From: Anas platyrhynchos
Taxonomy: Eukaryota; Chordata; Aves; Anseriformes; Anatidae
Reading direction: 5' to 3'
Length of the DNA stretch: 64,000 nt
NCBI RefSeq assembly: GCF_047663525.1
Contig: NC_092591.1
Coordinates: 26,631,001 to 26,695,000 of the forward strand
Shown here: one piece after another, positions 32,701-64,000 of the stretch
Layout: every line of letters starts with the position of its first letter
Position numbering within the stretch: the stretch's first letter is position 1
Notes under the pieces: model-generated
What the model saw: only the letters and a program-made list of their open reading frames with translations
Database searches by the model: none
What the model was told of the DNA's origin: nothing
Position numbers and translations under genes: made by a program

Positions 32701-33271
32701 TCATGGAAACAGAGCTCTGGATATCGTTTTCCTGAAGCACTTGGATAATGGAGAAATGTTTCACGAGCCCTCCCATGCCTAAGGAGTTTCTAAAACGCAA
32801 ATTGAAATAAAACCCGGCTGACCAGATGCCAGATTCAGACTATCCAGTAGCCTGCACATGTCCTCGCAGATTGTGAAACCCCCTTTTGTAAAATAGGTTC
32901 TGCTCTGCAGAAACACCCGGTGCTTGCCATGGCCCAGCTGGAAGTCGCTGCTCGGGGGCTGAGCGTGTTACATCTGCCCAAGACCCCTCTCCGAGGCTCA
33001 GCTCAGCCTTGTCTGCAACACGTTTCCCCCGCTGCTCCGGGGACTGGTGATGGGGATTCTGCTTAAACTTGTTCCCAGAGAAAATGCAAGCCTTAGCGGC
33101 GCCCACGTCTCGCTGCCAGCTGTGTAAAGATCTTTGCTTGCAGTAACGTTTTTAGAAATATACATGCACCTCTGCTGCCCCAGACTGCTTGCTACCCAGG
33201 TCAGGTAATTGTTGCACTTTGTTTACTTAAGATTAGGCTCTTTCATCTGGGTATCCAGATAGGGAAAGGTT

Positions 33272-33402
33272 ACCTTTTTTCTTTCCTTTCCTTTTCTTTT
33301 TATTTCTTTCTATTTTTTTCTTTTTATTTATTTTTTCTCTTCTGTTCTTTTATGTATGTATGTATGTATGTATGTATGTATGTATGTATTTATTTATTTA
33401 TT
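33272..33402 (+). repeat. Polypyrimidine tract with (TATG)9 and (TATT)4
   Basis: A T/C-rich stretch of about 80 bases runs into nine TATG units (33351-33386) and then four TATT units (33387-33402). Confidence 0.95.
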
Positions 33403-33770
33403 TTTAAGGCTTCCTGCACAGGTGCTGGTGTTTTGAAGACAGCTCTGGTGCCTCTGACCAGTCTGGTTCCCTCCAGAGCCCTGCACAGCACAAACCTGTT
33501 CCTAATGTGGCCGTTTCCCCAAGGTATACAAAAGATGGTGGGATTTTGAGAAAACGCCCTCAGCAAGCAGTCTGCAGGCGCCTTGTTCTCACCCATGGGA
33601 AGAGAACTGATCCCTTCCCTAAATGAGAGAGAGACAGACTTGTAGATTTGGGTCAAAACCCACATTAAACGTGTGCCCGCAGGCACCTTCCAGAGAGTGT
33701 CCTTGACATCTGGTTTTAAACATATGTTAGCGAGCAACCCCATGCCTCCAAGCAAAGTCACGGTTCCCAG
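33390..33770 (-). other. Unassigned minus-strand open frame
   Basis: A minus-strand frame of about 123 codons is open, beginning with a hydrophobic stretch (VTLLGGMGLLANICL) and then KPDVKDTLWKVPAGTRLMWV. The composition looks more protein-like than its neighbours, but I cannot assign it to a family. There is no clear acceptor upstream, and its distal end runs into the TATT/TATG repeat, so the 3' part is certainly not coding as read. Confidence 0.15.
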
Positions 33771-33984
33771 AAGAACGTCTTAATCATTAACCACAAAATA
33801 CGTTATTTCCCTGCAATTTAGAAAGCACAGCTTGAGATCGAGATAACAGCAAAGGCCACCAGCACAGGCACACGGGCCCAGTAGCGCCCGAGGAGCAGGG
33901 AGAGGTTGCAGAGGGCCTGGATTTGGGCCAGAAGTGGGACACGAGAGGTGCCCTGGAAACCCCCGGCAGCACGGCTGTGTGTGG

Positions 33985-34092
33985 GGGCTGGAGCCCTGGC
34001 ACAGGCTGCCCAGAGGCTGTGGGGGCTCCTCCTTGGGGATCTCCAAAAGCCACCCGGATGTGGGCCTGGGCACTCTGATCTGGGTGAGCCCA
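33985..34092 (+). mobile_element. CR1 LINE fragment (plus orientation)
   Basis: GAGCCCTGGCACAGGCTGCC followed by CAGAGGCTGTGGGGGCTCC and a GGGGATCTCCAAAAGCC segment matches the conserved 3' part of avian CR1 (the family's CACTGGAACAGGCTGCCCAG region). The piece is short, diverged and carries no functional coding capacity. Confidence 0.75.
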
Positions 34093-34865
34093 GAGCTCCC
34101 TTCCCACCGCAGCCATGCCGTGGTTGTGTCTGCAGTGAGTCCAGGATGGGACTCTGACTGTACACATCCCCCATGGACTTGTTTTGGTCTCTACTACCTG
34201 AAAAAAAATAAAGGTTTCTCACACAAACGCCTCTTGCTAGTCCAAATGTTTTAACCAAAAGCATCCAGACATTGCCAGGCAGGTCTCTGGTTCAGGGAGG
34301 CCTTCAGACCTGCCTGTGCTCACTACGTGATGGTTTTACACACAGGAGGAAGGGTTCAAGTCAGCGAAAGGTACCACAAAATGAAGCATTGAAAATGAAC
34401 AACTGCTACCCATAAAGCTGTTAATCAAGATGTCCTCAAGCTAGTTTGTTTCTTTTTCTGTATATTCATGTGTTCAGATGGCCTCCTGCAAATACAGACT
34501 GGATACTTTTTGTTAAACAAATGGACCGAAAACTCTCCTGTGACCCTGGAAGGCAGAGCTCTGCTTGATTTTCTTCTGGCTGAGGACAAAGGAGCCAGTG
34601 AGGGCTGCAAACAGAGGTCGTGCTGTTGGTTTTCCTCGCAAGGGCATCGACCTGGGGGCAGATCCTCTCCTGTGGTCGGCCCAGCATCTTTATCAGCTGC
34701 CCCACAACCAGCCTGCCCTGCAGGCGGTCACTCACTGCACACACAGAATTTGCTTTCAAGTACTGAAGCCGAAACCAAGATGCTCCAAAGGACGGGCAGG
34801 GCCCAAATCACACAGACGTGGAGATCCCTGGGTCTCCAGCAGCAGGCGAGGAAATTTGGCACTGA

Positions 34866-34887
34866 AGCAAAGCAAAGCAAAGCAAAG
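34866..34887 (+). repeat. Short (AAAGC)n repeat
   Basis: Four tandem AAAGC units. Confidence 0.85.
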
Positions 34888-37225
34888 CCAGGCCCTCTGC
34901 CTTGTCCCCTCTGTTTGCAGAGCTCATGCCGTCCTCTGCCTGCATCTTAATGCAGATTTCAGATAACTTTCTGCTGGAAATCTGAGGCAGGGAGGAACGG
35001 CAGCCCAGTAACTAGTCAGCGCCTGCTGTCTTCATGGCAACCCTGCCGTAATAAACCACTAAACCAGCAGCCGTGAGCCGTGTCCAAACCCAAACCCATA
35101 TGGCACAAGCCCACAGCCACTTTTGCTTCAAATGAACACACATAATGACAATCTAAGCTCTCTGTTTTTAACATTTTACCTTTTTCCATCTAAGTGGGTG
35201 GCACCAAGACACATCTGTAGTACATCTCTTTGCCCCCCAAAAGACCTTTTTTTAAATTTAGTGCTTTTCCAAAGCTAAAGGATCAGATATGAGAAGAGCT
35301 ATCACAAGGTAATTAAATCTGAAGAGGAAAAAAGAGCAAAGTAAACACTTGTAAAAGTAAGTAGTTGCAACATGAAGCCATAAAGCACATGGAAAATATG
35401 GCTACAGCGAGCAAAAGGGCAGAGATCAGCATACATTCTCTGGCTCTGTAATAGAGGGAGGTGAAGGTTAAGCCAAGGAAAGCTGTTGTTTTAGCTGGGG
35501 CATGAGGAGGGAGCACTGCTGAAAGCCCTCCTCTTCTGTGTGACATCCTCTTCTTCTGCACTGGGGTTAGAAATTCTGCACAAAGGGCAAACAGCCTTCA
35601 TGTGAGCTGCCACCAGTTCTTTAGGGAGGACACAGCAAGAGCCACTGAAATCCCTTCTAGTGACCCCAAAGAAGCTGGAACTGCAGGTAGAGGTTAAGCC
35701 CAAAGCTCCCCTGAGGAAGGAGTGGGCTAAGCAGAGCCAGGACGGGCAAAGCTCTGTTGCAATTTCTGGGACAAAAGGTGTAAATAAGCTTGTCGACCCA
35801 CTGACCTCCAGCTACCACAAGGGGACAAACCAAGCAGTAACACTCAGCGCCACTAGATCCCGAGTCTGGCTCCCTCAGGACCAGATCTGGTGAGCACCAG
35901 TTAAAGCTATTAAAATTATTTCTTTCTTCATCATACACGGGAAGGATATCAAGCTGCACAGGGTGGTTGCTGTCCAGGCTACGGTGACTCACTGGAGATG
36001 GGTTCTTAAAGCTTCCTACGCTTCCTGCCCTCTGTCTCTGTAACTTCACACGTGTATCTTGAGCCCAGCATATCACCACATGCATTTCTTAGAAGTTGGC
36101 AAGCTTGTACTCGCAGAGCATACAGCTTTTCCAGAGACAAAATATTAGCTGCTTTCCAAAATAAAGCTGTTTGATGTGTATTTATGCCCATGTTACCAGG
36201 TTTATGCTGTCCTGCCACTGAAAGAATCTATAATGCACAAGTACACTGGAGTTAAAGTTACTCTTAGAGCAAAATATGCAGTGTGAACAGAAAGTGATTA
36301 CTGCATGTATTTGGTCAAAACCACACCAAGATTTCTGCAAACCTCCAGCAGCTAGTGAAAGCGAGAAGCCCAGTTTAGGTGTCAAAAGTCAGTGAGGATC
36401 TGGTGTGCCCATCCGCGGGGCATTCCTGTCTGGAGGATCTTTGCTTCAGATCCCCACTCCAGCCTCCTGGGCTCCTTTAAAACCACCCCACGTTGTCAGC
36501 AGCCTTTGCACAGTGGAAAGCTGGAGGCACAGTTATGAGCATCGTTCTCACCCTTCCAAGAAGGAAATCCTGTTTTCTAGCACTTTGATAAAGGAAAAGG
36601 CTGAGGCATCCCAAGACAAAGACCGGCACTTGTTAAGAAGAGTTTTGGGACACCTGGGAGGCCACAAAGCAGCCAGGCAAAGGCAGAAGCATGAGACAGT
36701 GATGGGGGACCCTGCTCCCTGGAAGCTCCACGCTGCAGGACACACTTTGCCCACCCAGGTGGGGAGCCAAGAGGTATTGGAAAGGCACAGCACGGCATTC
36801 CCCTGCCACCCCCACAGGTATGCACCAGCCACGGGGGAGGTTTAGGGTCAAACCAGTGACTTATGCCACCAGGGCATTTGTGCAAATGCTATTTACAGTG
36901 TCTCCAGTTTCGCCCTTTTCTCTGTTCCCTTCCTCTTTTGGGGGTTATATTTACTTTTTTGGGAAGTGAGAACGCAAATTTTGACACAAACAACGGTTTC
37001 ATATCTAACCTCATTGGACCACGTGTCCACAGTGACTGCTGCTTGGGTATGACGACTCATTTTTCTTTTTTCGACTTTTTGATGAAATGGAATGGTAGAA
37101 ATTACCATAACCATGTGATCCACATGCTCCTCAGGAAATAAACTTGTACATTTATAGGTGTACAAAATCCTACTAATATAAATAATTTACAAAAGCCTGC
37201 ATATTTATAAATAAGAGTGGGGAGG

Positions 37226-37310
37226 GGAAAGGAAAGGAAAGGAAAGGAAAGGAAAGGAAAGGAAAGGAAAGGAAAGGAAAGGAAAGGAAAGGAAAGGAAA
37301 GGAAAGGAAA
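37226..37310 (+). repeat. (GGAAA)17 microsatellite
   Basis: Seventeen perfect GGAAA pentamers form an 85-bp pure purine tract, which gives all-Ser/Phe-Leu-Pro-type frames on the minus strand. Perfection over this length suggests an unstable, polymorphic locus. Confidence 0.98.
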
Positions 37311-40300
37311 TTAAGATATAATGGAAATTATTCATTTTACTGTCAGTTGCTTACACTTTCAAACTGGAATGAAAAAAAAAAGTGAAATTCAAAAATTCAA
37401 AGTGAATTTCAAAAACCTTGAGTTTTGGGTCTTCACCCAAAGCATAATTTAATGCAAATAAATGATTTATTTTATTTCTGAAGAGAAACCAGTATTTTTC
37501 CAAATTACTCTACCAAAGGATTTATGAAATAACCATTTTCCTTTACAGCTGTACCCTTCTAATTAGACTTTCTTTATAAGGTGACTTTTTAAACCCTTCA
37601 GAACTGAGACATTACACACAATCCTCTATAATCTCTTCCTGGGGAAATTATTGTATTATTTAATACTCTTTGTCTCGGGTAATTACAGCAGGCTTCCTTC
37701 CGCCTTTCTATTTGTTGTTCTCTTTATTTACATCTGCAATAGGCTTATATGGCCATGGTCTATACTGACTTCCAGTTCTCACAGTTCAGCATGGTGCAGT
37801 GAGATGTAGCTATTTAAATAAAAAGAACACAGGCAAAGAGGGATTATGTGGCATGGAAAATTTGGGTTGCAATGCCCTTTCCTTTGGTGTAGACAAGACA
37901 AATCTTGCATGGTCGTTTCCTGACAAGCTGCAGGAGGATGTGCAATGGCAGGGGGAAAAACCCAAATGCAGAGGAAAGTCTGAGAGTTTCCAGATGGCAA
38001 ACACCAGAGCAGAGTTCAGCAAATTTTTGAGATTATTGCAGGCGGAGCAATGACCTCAAAATGTTTGATTCTCTGCCCAATCGGAGGTTAAGCGTGCTAC
38101 TTGAAGGTAGGAGATGCCCTCTCCAAGCAAGGGCACAGGCAATTGGTAACGTTTTGACCCTTTACAAGGCTCTGCTCTCTTCTAGGCTTGGTGGGAACTG
38201 GCAGTTTCTCATGGATGCCATCACAGGCTGCCAGGACTCCCGAGCTCTGCTGGCCACCATTTAAAATCTGCTACGGTGCCACCTTAGACAACAATTGCCA
38301 AACCTGACTTTACAGCACCTTGAAAGCTGTAGGTTTCTGAAATTAGGAAAGATGGCTGATTCCTGGGTCATATTTTATTTTTATAATAAGGGAATAATGA
38401 ATAAAAATAGCATTCTTTTCGCGTGGCCCAGAAACAGCATTTGTAAGGCTTTCTGAGCCAGCAGAGTGGGCTGGACCTTAACTGCTGCGTGCTAGTTATT
38501 CCCGGCTCTGCCACAGACCGTCTGTGACCTGTAACAAATCACACCACCTCTGCTTACCCTTCTGCCTTTTCTAGCACCATTCCTCAGATGAGCACTTCAG
38601 TCCCATGCTGGGCTGAGGCTCAAACCAATTCTCTGTCAAAAAGCTTTCTCCTAAGGCAGCGCTAATGCGAGTCAGACCGGGCTGCATTCAGAGTGCATTG
38701 GCTGACCCCTGCTTAATGAGAATGGCAGATACAAATCATACGCGCCTGTTTGCACATTATAACACAATCACACTTAACCCTGAGTCAGTAGGAGCTCTGC
38801 ATACTTTGAAAATGAAAGCCATAAACAGTGAATTTCACATCAGGAAAAAACAAATGGACTGTTTGCCAGTGATCAGCTTTGTTGCCTGGGTACCAAGTAC
38901 AGTAGCTCCTTTTTGCTCCCTGCCAAGGCCCTGTAAGTGCATGCTGTATTTTATTTCAGTCCAGAACCATTAGGGCTATTTATTCATCTCCGGTGAAAGC
39001 TCCATTTGCTGTTTCACGTTGACATAGGCAGGCAGGCATCAGAGATGATCCTGCCTGCATGCAGAGGGAGCCTGGCCAAAGCTGCCTCAAAGATCTTTCA
39101 GGGAGGATTTGAATTGTTAAAAGCCTTATTCTTTGTAAGACACAGCAAACTGGGCTTCTCCCCCATACCTGCTTTTTTTTTGCAACTCACAGAAACAATA
39201 CAGGGCTGTGCTGCACTGCCTGGCAGCTGCTGTCAGCTCCCAGCACCAGCTGTATCTCGCTGCTATAGCTGAATTGTGGTGGAGAAACAGCAGCAGGTCA
39301 GTTGCATTCCACCTGTCAGACTTGTGATTTTACCCTTCCTAAGAAGCTGTGATGATTTACCATGGACATGGCCTGCAGAGAAAGAAAACTTGTACCTTGA
39401 GGCATCAGCAGATCCAGTCACTGTGATTTAACACAGCATTGCAGCTTAACACAAGAGAAAGTACAATCCTTACTGAGAGCAGCACTCCTGATTGAGACAT
39501 GCACGCACAAAGGGAGGGAGTGACATGTTCAGATAACTGCTTTTCAGAAAGCAGCTTCAAAGAGAAATGTCAAACAGTTGTGTTAAGTTTTTATGTTAGC
39601 ATCTCCAATGCTGGGGAACAGGGATTTGCCAGTGTAGCTTACACTAAAAGTCTCACTTTTGTCAGTTAAAAGCAGGTCCTTTCTCCTGTGTCTGGACTTG
39701 CAAGGTTATATGAACACTAAGATAAGAATTTGAGTAGTGAGATGTAAAGTTAAAACAGGAAAAAAAAGCTCAAGCACAAGTTTTCTCTGCAAATCACATG
39801 GATTAATCAGTTTTACATTGCCTGAGATTAATTGTAACTATTTTGAAGCAATAGAATAATTATAACCACTTTTATTATAATCACTTTTATGCCAAGCCCT
39901 ATGAATACAACTTCACAAAACAGCATCTCATTACACATGTGCTGATACATCTAACTAATTGCTTGGCTAGTTTAGAAGTGGGCTTTAACCATTGTTACAA
40001 GACTGCCCCAAATTAAGGGACTATAGGAGAAAACAGGAACTACAGCAGTCTTACATGTTCTTACATGTTCAAAGGAAAAAAAATGATCTATCCTTCGCAG
40101 GCCATCTATAGAAAACTACTATAGAAAATACAGAAAAACTGCACTTGCAAAAAGAGCCTAAGCAATAGTTTCTGCTCACCAGTTTTGAATTACTTGTGTC
40201 CTCACTCAAGCCTACCACACACCAGGTGTAAAGAACCTCCCCTCTTTAAAACACTCATTTAAAAGAGGCACAAGACAGCATGTTTTGTTTGTCTTTGTCT

Positions 40301-41109
40301 TCGGAGCCTCCTCCCCTAGAAGGAATACAGCCCTTTTAGGAATAAATACAGCTCTTTTCAACTAGCTGCATAACATCATTCTGAATTGTTTCCATCCCTT
40401 CCATTACCCCCTGCCCTTCCCACTGGATTTACTGTATGCAGAAGCATATGTTAAATGAAGCCTTCAGGAACCTTGATAAATTACCCAGATACTCGTACTA
40501 CAAATGCTTCATGTGGAATGTCAGTAAAACAATACATGCTCACAGATTTCGCCTTTGTTTTTAGCATGGTTAACAGGACAGTGTTCAAACCGACCCATTA
40601 GCCATTTAGTGTAGTTAATGGGACAGAAAAGCATTGAAACCTAAACCTTTAAACTGAGCTTTAGAGGCAAGTGTATAGGTTTAATCTATCTTTCATTATT
40701 TGCTATAACTGCCTTTCTACCTCATTCTTTCTATTAGTAATCAGTTATACAATAAATGCTAAAGATAGATTTACGTAGAGCATTTAAGTAGAAGGGATAT
40801 CCCACCACATTGAGCCTGAAGTTTAACTTAGTCTGCCTTTAAGATAATCAAGGAAGTACTTCCAAGCACAGATTAAGGTTAGAAACAGCAAGTGGTTTAT
40901 CCTGCAAATACAATGAAGACTTAAGAATATCAACTATGGCATTTTTAAGTGCTTTATATTTATTATAAAGTATTAATAGTTGCATATGCAAAATGATTCT
41001 CTATACTAGAGAATAAAATGACAGCTTTTACAAGTTATGCTATACAGTACATGAAATGCTGCACATTTTCTTCAACTGCTTGGAACAGTATTTGCTATAC
41101 AAATGAAAA

Positions 41110-42299
41110 AGGGTAGACTTAAAAGTTTATTATATTTATAATACAGTGTTAGAAAGCACAAACAAATAACGTTCAAAATAAAACGAGTTCCCCCAAAAAT
41201 CTAAAGAAATCTTTAGATGACATGTACACAGATTATACTCAAGTTTCAATATACACATTATTGTTCCCCACAAGACGCTCCACTTTACTGGATTGCTGGA
41301 ACATGAAAATTGGAGGTACAAGAAAAGCACCTCCCAAGCCACATAAGCATTGGATGGGCAGAACAGCAATTTCCTGAAGTGTTCTCCGCAGTCTTTGGCT
41401 CTACTGTTCCTTATAGCCATATACTGTGGCAACAAGTCAAGAAGAGAGATGGGCTCCAATTACAAGTATTGTCAACGTCAATCCAGTTGTCTGGGGAGTA
41501 GCTAGAGTAATTCAAGGCACTCTTCCCAGTGCTGCCAGCCCACAGAACCCCCTGTGCAGGAAGCAGCATTTTAAGAGACAACCAGGTCGGGTTAAAGCAT
41601 GTTCTCAAAGGATATGGAATGAACAGTTCAAGACAAACTCCTTCAGAATGTCCAGTTCAAAGTTCATTCATACTTCACAGGCACACCAGCTTAAGAGAAA
41701 CATTCATGTCTATGTAGATAACACCTTAAAGCATAACACTTCAAGGTGTTTAGCTGTTTTATGGTTAAAGTGGTGTAACATATCAGCAGCTTTGAAGATA
41801 GTGTTCACGGGGCATGTTGAATCTAATCTCACAGTAAGATTTGAAGCCTACTTCACAGTATAACAGTTGTCTCCTTTGCTTTTCCTTCTCATTAAGAGGC
41901 AGTGTCTACAATGCATCATTACAGCTGTTCTGCTTCCAACATTCACCCTAATGTCAGCACACCCCTAGAAAACATACTCAGAGTAACACTGTTTGCTCTA
42001 ATGCACATGGTATTGACACTTAATTGTAAGCTTCTCCCACAATATAAAATACCTTCTAGATTAAAAGCATTTAAAGATATTGCACTGTTGTATTTTTACT
42101 TTTGCCTCCCCACCTCATTCCATGTATTTATGAAACTGTAAACAAGTCATTTCTATACAGCCTTCAGTATTGTACACCTGCCTTCCAAGGAACTGGAATT
42201 CAGTGACACCTTCGTTACAGATACAGTAGCCTAAGCACAGTGAAAGTTCTGTCCAGCTGCCCTCTTCATACAGTAACCACCAGGCCGCTCCTCTCACAT
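41110..42299 (-). other. CHKA: CHKA 3' UTR with AATAAA signal
   Basis: On the minus strand AATAAA is present at 41131-41126 (plus-strand TTTATT), about 1.17 kb after the CHKA stop. Another TTTATT lies near 40970. The sequence is AT-rich and non-coding on the minus strand; the open plus-strand frame across 41426-41863 is treated as chance. Confidence 0.5.
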
Positions 42300-62874
<20,575 letters not shown>

Positions 62875-62939
62875 CTACTCCCACCACCCTTCCACCCCCG
62901 GTGCCAGCCGCGAATGAGCCGCGCGGCCGCTGCCGGCCG

Positions 62940-63091
62940 CTTTTTATAGGCGGCGCGGCGCGAGGCCCCGCCCACCTCGCGCTTTTTCTCTGCGTTCTGA
63001 TTGGCTGAAAGGGAGAGTAGGGGGTGCGCGCCTTCTCCAGGCTTCCGGACGGCCAACCTTAGTGGGGAGGGGAAAGGGGCACGCTGATTGG
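62940..63091 (-). promoter_or_regulatory. CHKA: CHKA promoter: TATA box and two CCAAT boxes
   Basis: On the minus strand CCTATAAAAAG lies at 62950-62940, about 130 bp before the ATG, which predicts a start near 62915 and a 5' UTR of about 0.1 kb. CCAAT boxes in the NF-Y context AGCCAATCAG occur at 63004-63000 and 63091-63087. A GGGCGGGGCC GC box lies between the TATA and the first CCAAT box. The arrangement is a classical TATA promoter inside a CpG island. Confidence 0.75.
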
Positions 63092-63104
63092 CTGTTGTCA
63101 TGGT

Positions 63105-64000
63105 GATGGGCGAGCCCACCTGAGGGCGTGTGGGGGTTGCAGAGCAAGGTGACTCCCCCCGCCCGCCGCCCCCCTCCCCACTCGATGGTCGCGGCCCCGG
63201 CCGCCTCAGGGAGGGGGGGGAAAAGCCCCCCGGAGGCCGGGGGGCTGCGGGCGGGGGGTTCCCGTCATGTGCGGCTCCGGGGGGCTGTTTCTGCGCTAAT
63301 CGTGGCCCTGGGGAGCCCCCGCTGCCCTTGGGCGGGGAAGCGTTGCCCTGTGTGATGTGTGAAATCCTCTCGTCGTGTTGCTGTGAAGCAATAAATCACC
63401 TTTAAACTCCGAGCTGCCTCTGCGTTTCCTTCATTTTCTTGTCCCCTCTCGGTTATCCTCCCTCCTCTGATGGCCTTCTGCTGTGGGGAAGAGGAGCTTG
63501 CGGGCTCTTCTGATAATAATTGCCATTGTTTTGTAGGTGGTTGATGAAATGGGATTTGGGGGTTGTGGGGGAGGCTGTGGCATGCTCCTTCCCTCATCCC
63601 TCCCCGAACTATTTCTCATTTTGTCTCCGTGCGTCACTGTGGCACTCCAGTGCTGGAAAGCCCCCAAATAGCCCAGGGTTTGGGTTTGTTTTGAGAAGTG
63701 GAAGGGCAGCTCCAGAACTGGCTTCAGAACTGCTTTGCGCTTGCAAAGTGGCTTCAGCACCGCTGACGCTGCCACGGCTGAGGCATACCAGGCCCTAGTT
63801 TACGGGAAGAGTGAGGTATGGGTCAGGGATGCCAAACTGGAACAGAAGATTCCTTTTTCTTCCTTTTATGCCTCAGCTTTTCATGTGGAAATAAAATCCC
63901 ATAATCAGAGCGTGGACTAGGGTGCTGGAGAGGGAAGATGCAGTGGCTGCTGGAGATGGCAACTCAGGGCTGGGGGGAAACCCCTGCTTTTGCAGCCCCC
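63105..64000. other. Region upstream of CHKA, no gene identified
   Basis: The first part is CpG-rich up to about 63340. AATAAA occurs at 63390-63395 on the plus strand, which could end a short divergent transcript from the CHKA promoter. I see no supported exon up to the window end. Confidence 0.5.

Larger units (their letters stand above)
29061..41100. other. 12-kb intergenic region between convergent synaptotagmin and CHKA genes
   Basis: No exon is firmly supported. Contents are simple repeats, one CR1 fragment, and two unassigned minus-strand ORFs (29421-29726 and 33390-33770), each described separately. The many other open frames of 60-150 codons have no splice context, motif or codon pattern that separates them from chance. 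From about 37000 the region becomes markedly AT-rich. Confidence 0.5.

Noticed and set aside
41426-41863. 145-codon plus-strand ORF
   Set aside because: Lies antisense inside the CHKA 3' UTR and has no recognisable domain.

Overview
The window looks like a bird nuclear genome segment. It holds three intron-containing vertebrate genes, an intact eukaryotic tRNA gene, CpG-rich promoters and two fragments that resemble the avian CR1 LINE. The species cannot be fixed from sequence alone. All identifications rest on reading translations and splice sites by eye; no database was searched.

Layout. Bases 1-640 are very C-rich and contain a roughly 38 bp minisatellite; they probably lie in intron 1 of a minus-strand gene whose short first exon ends at a splice donor at 640/639. 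Its likely promoter (about 640-840) carries a ZNF143-type site and a perfect TCTCGCGAGA element. A tRNA-Ala(AGC) gene follows at 870-942 on the plus strand. After 4 kb without genes come a 42 bp palindromic minisatellite (5155-5370) and a GC-box-rich promoter, then RNH1 (ribonuclease inhibitor, plus strand). The RNH1 CDS runs from 6620 to 14098 in nine coding exons, seven of exactly 171 nt, and encodes 456 residues. An atypical synaptotagmin follows on the same strand (20052-28101, six coding exons, 396 residues); one of its introns appears to use a GC donor. About 12 kb of mostly non-coding DNA with simple repeats and a CR1 piece separates it from CHKA (choline kinase alpha). CHKA lies on the minus strand with its ATG at 62808 and stop at 42300: 12 coding exons and 447 residues, including a 54-nt exon of the kind that distinguishes the long isoform. 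Its promoter (TATA box and two CCAAT boxes) is inside a CpG-rich block near the right end.

The three protein genes are not a functional cluster. RNH1 is a cytosolic inhibitor of RNase A-family enzymes, the synaptotagmin is a predicted calcium-independent membrane trafficking protein, and CHKA starts phosphatidylcholine synthesis. The interest lies in gene structure (symmetric exons, a GC-AG intron, an 18-codon exon), promoter architecture, and gene order compared with human. I found no convincing new multi-gene system; a few unassigned minus-strand ORFs at 29.4-29.7 kb and 33.4-33.8 kb are the least explained coding-like signals.
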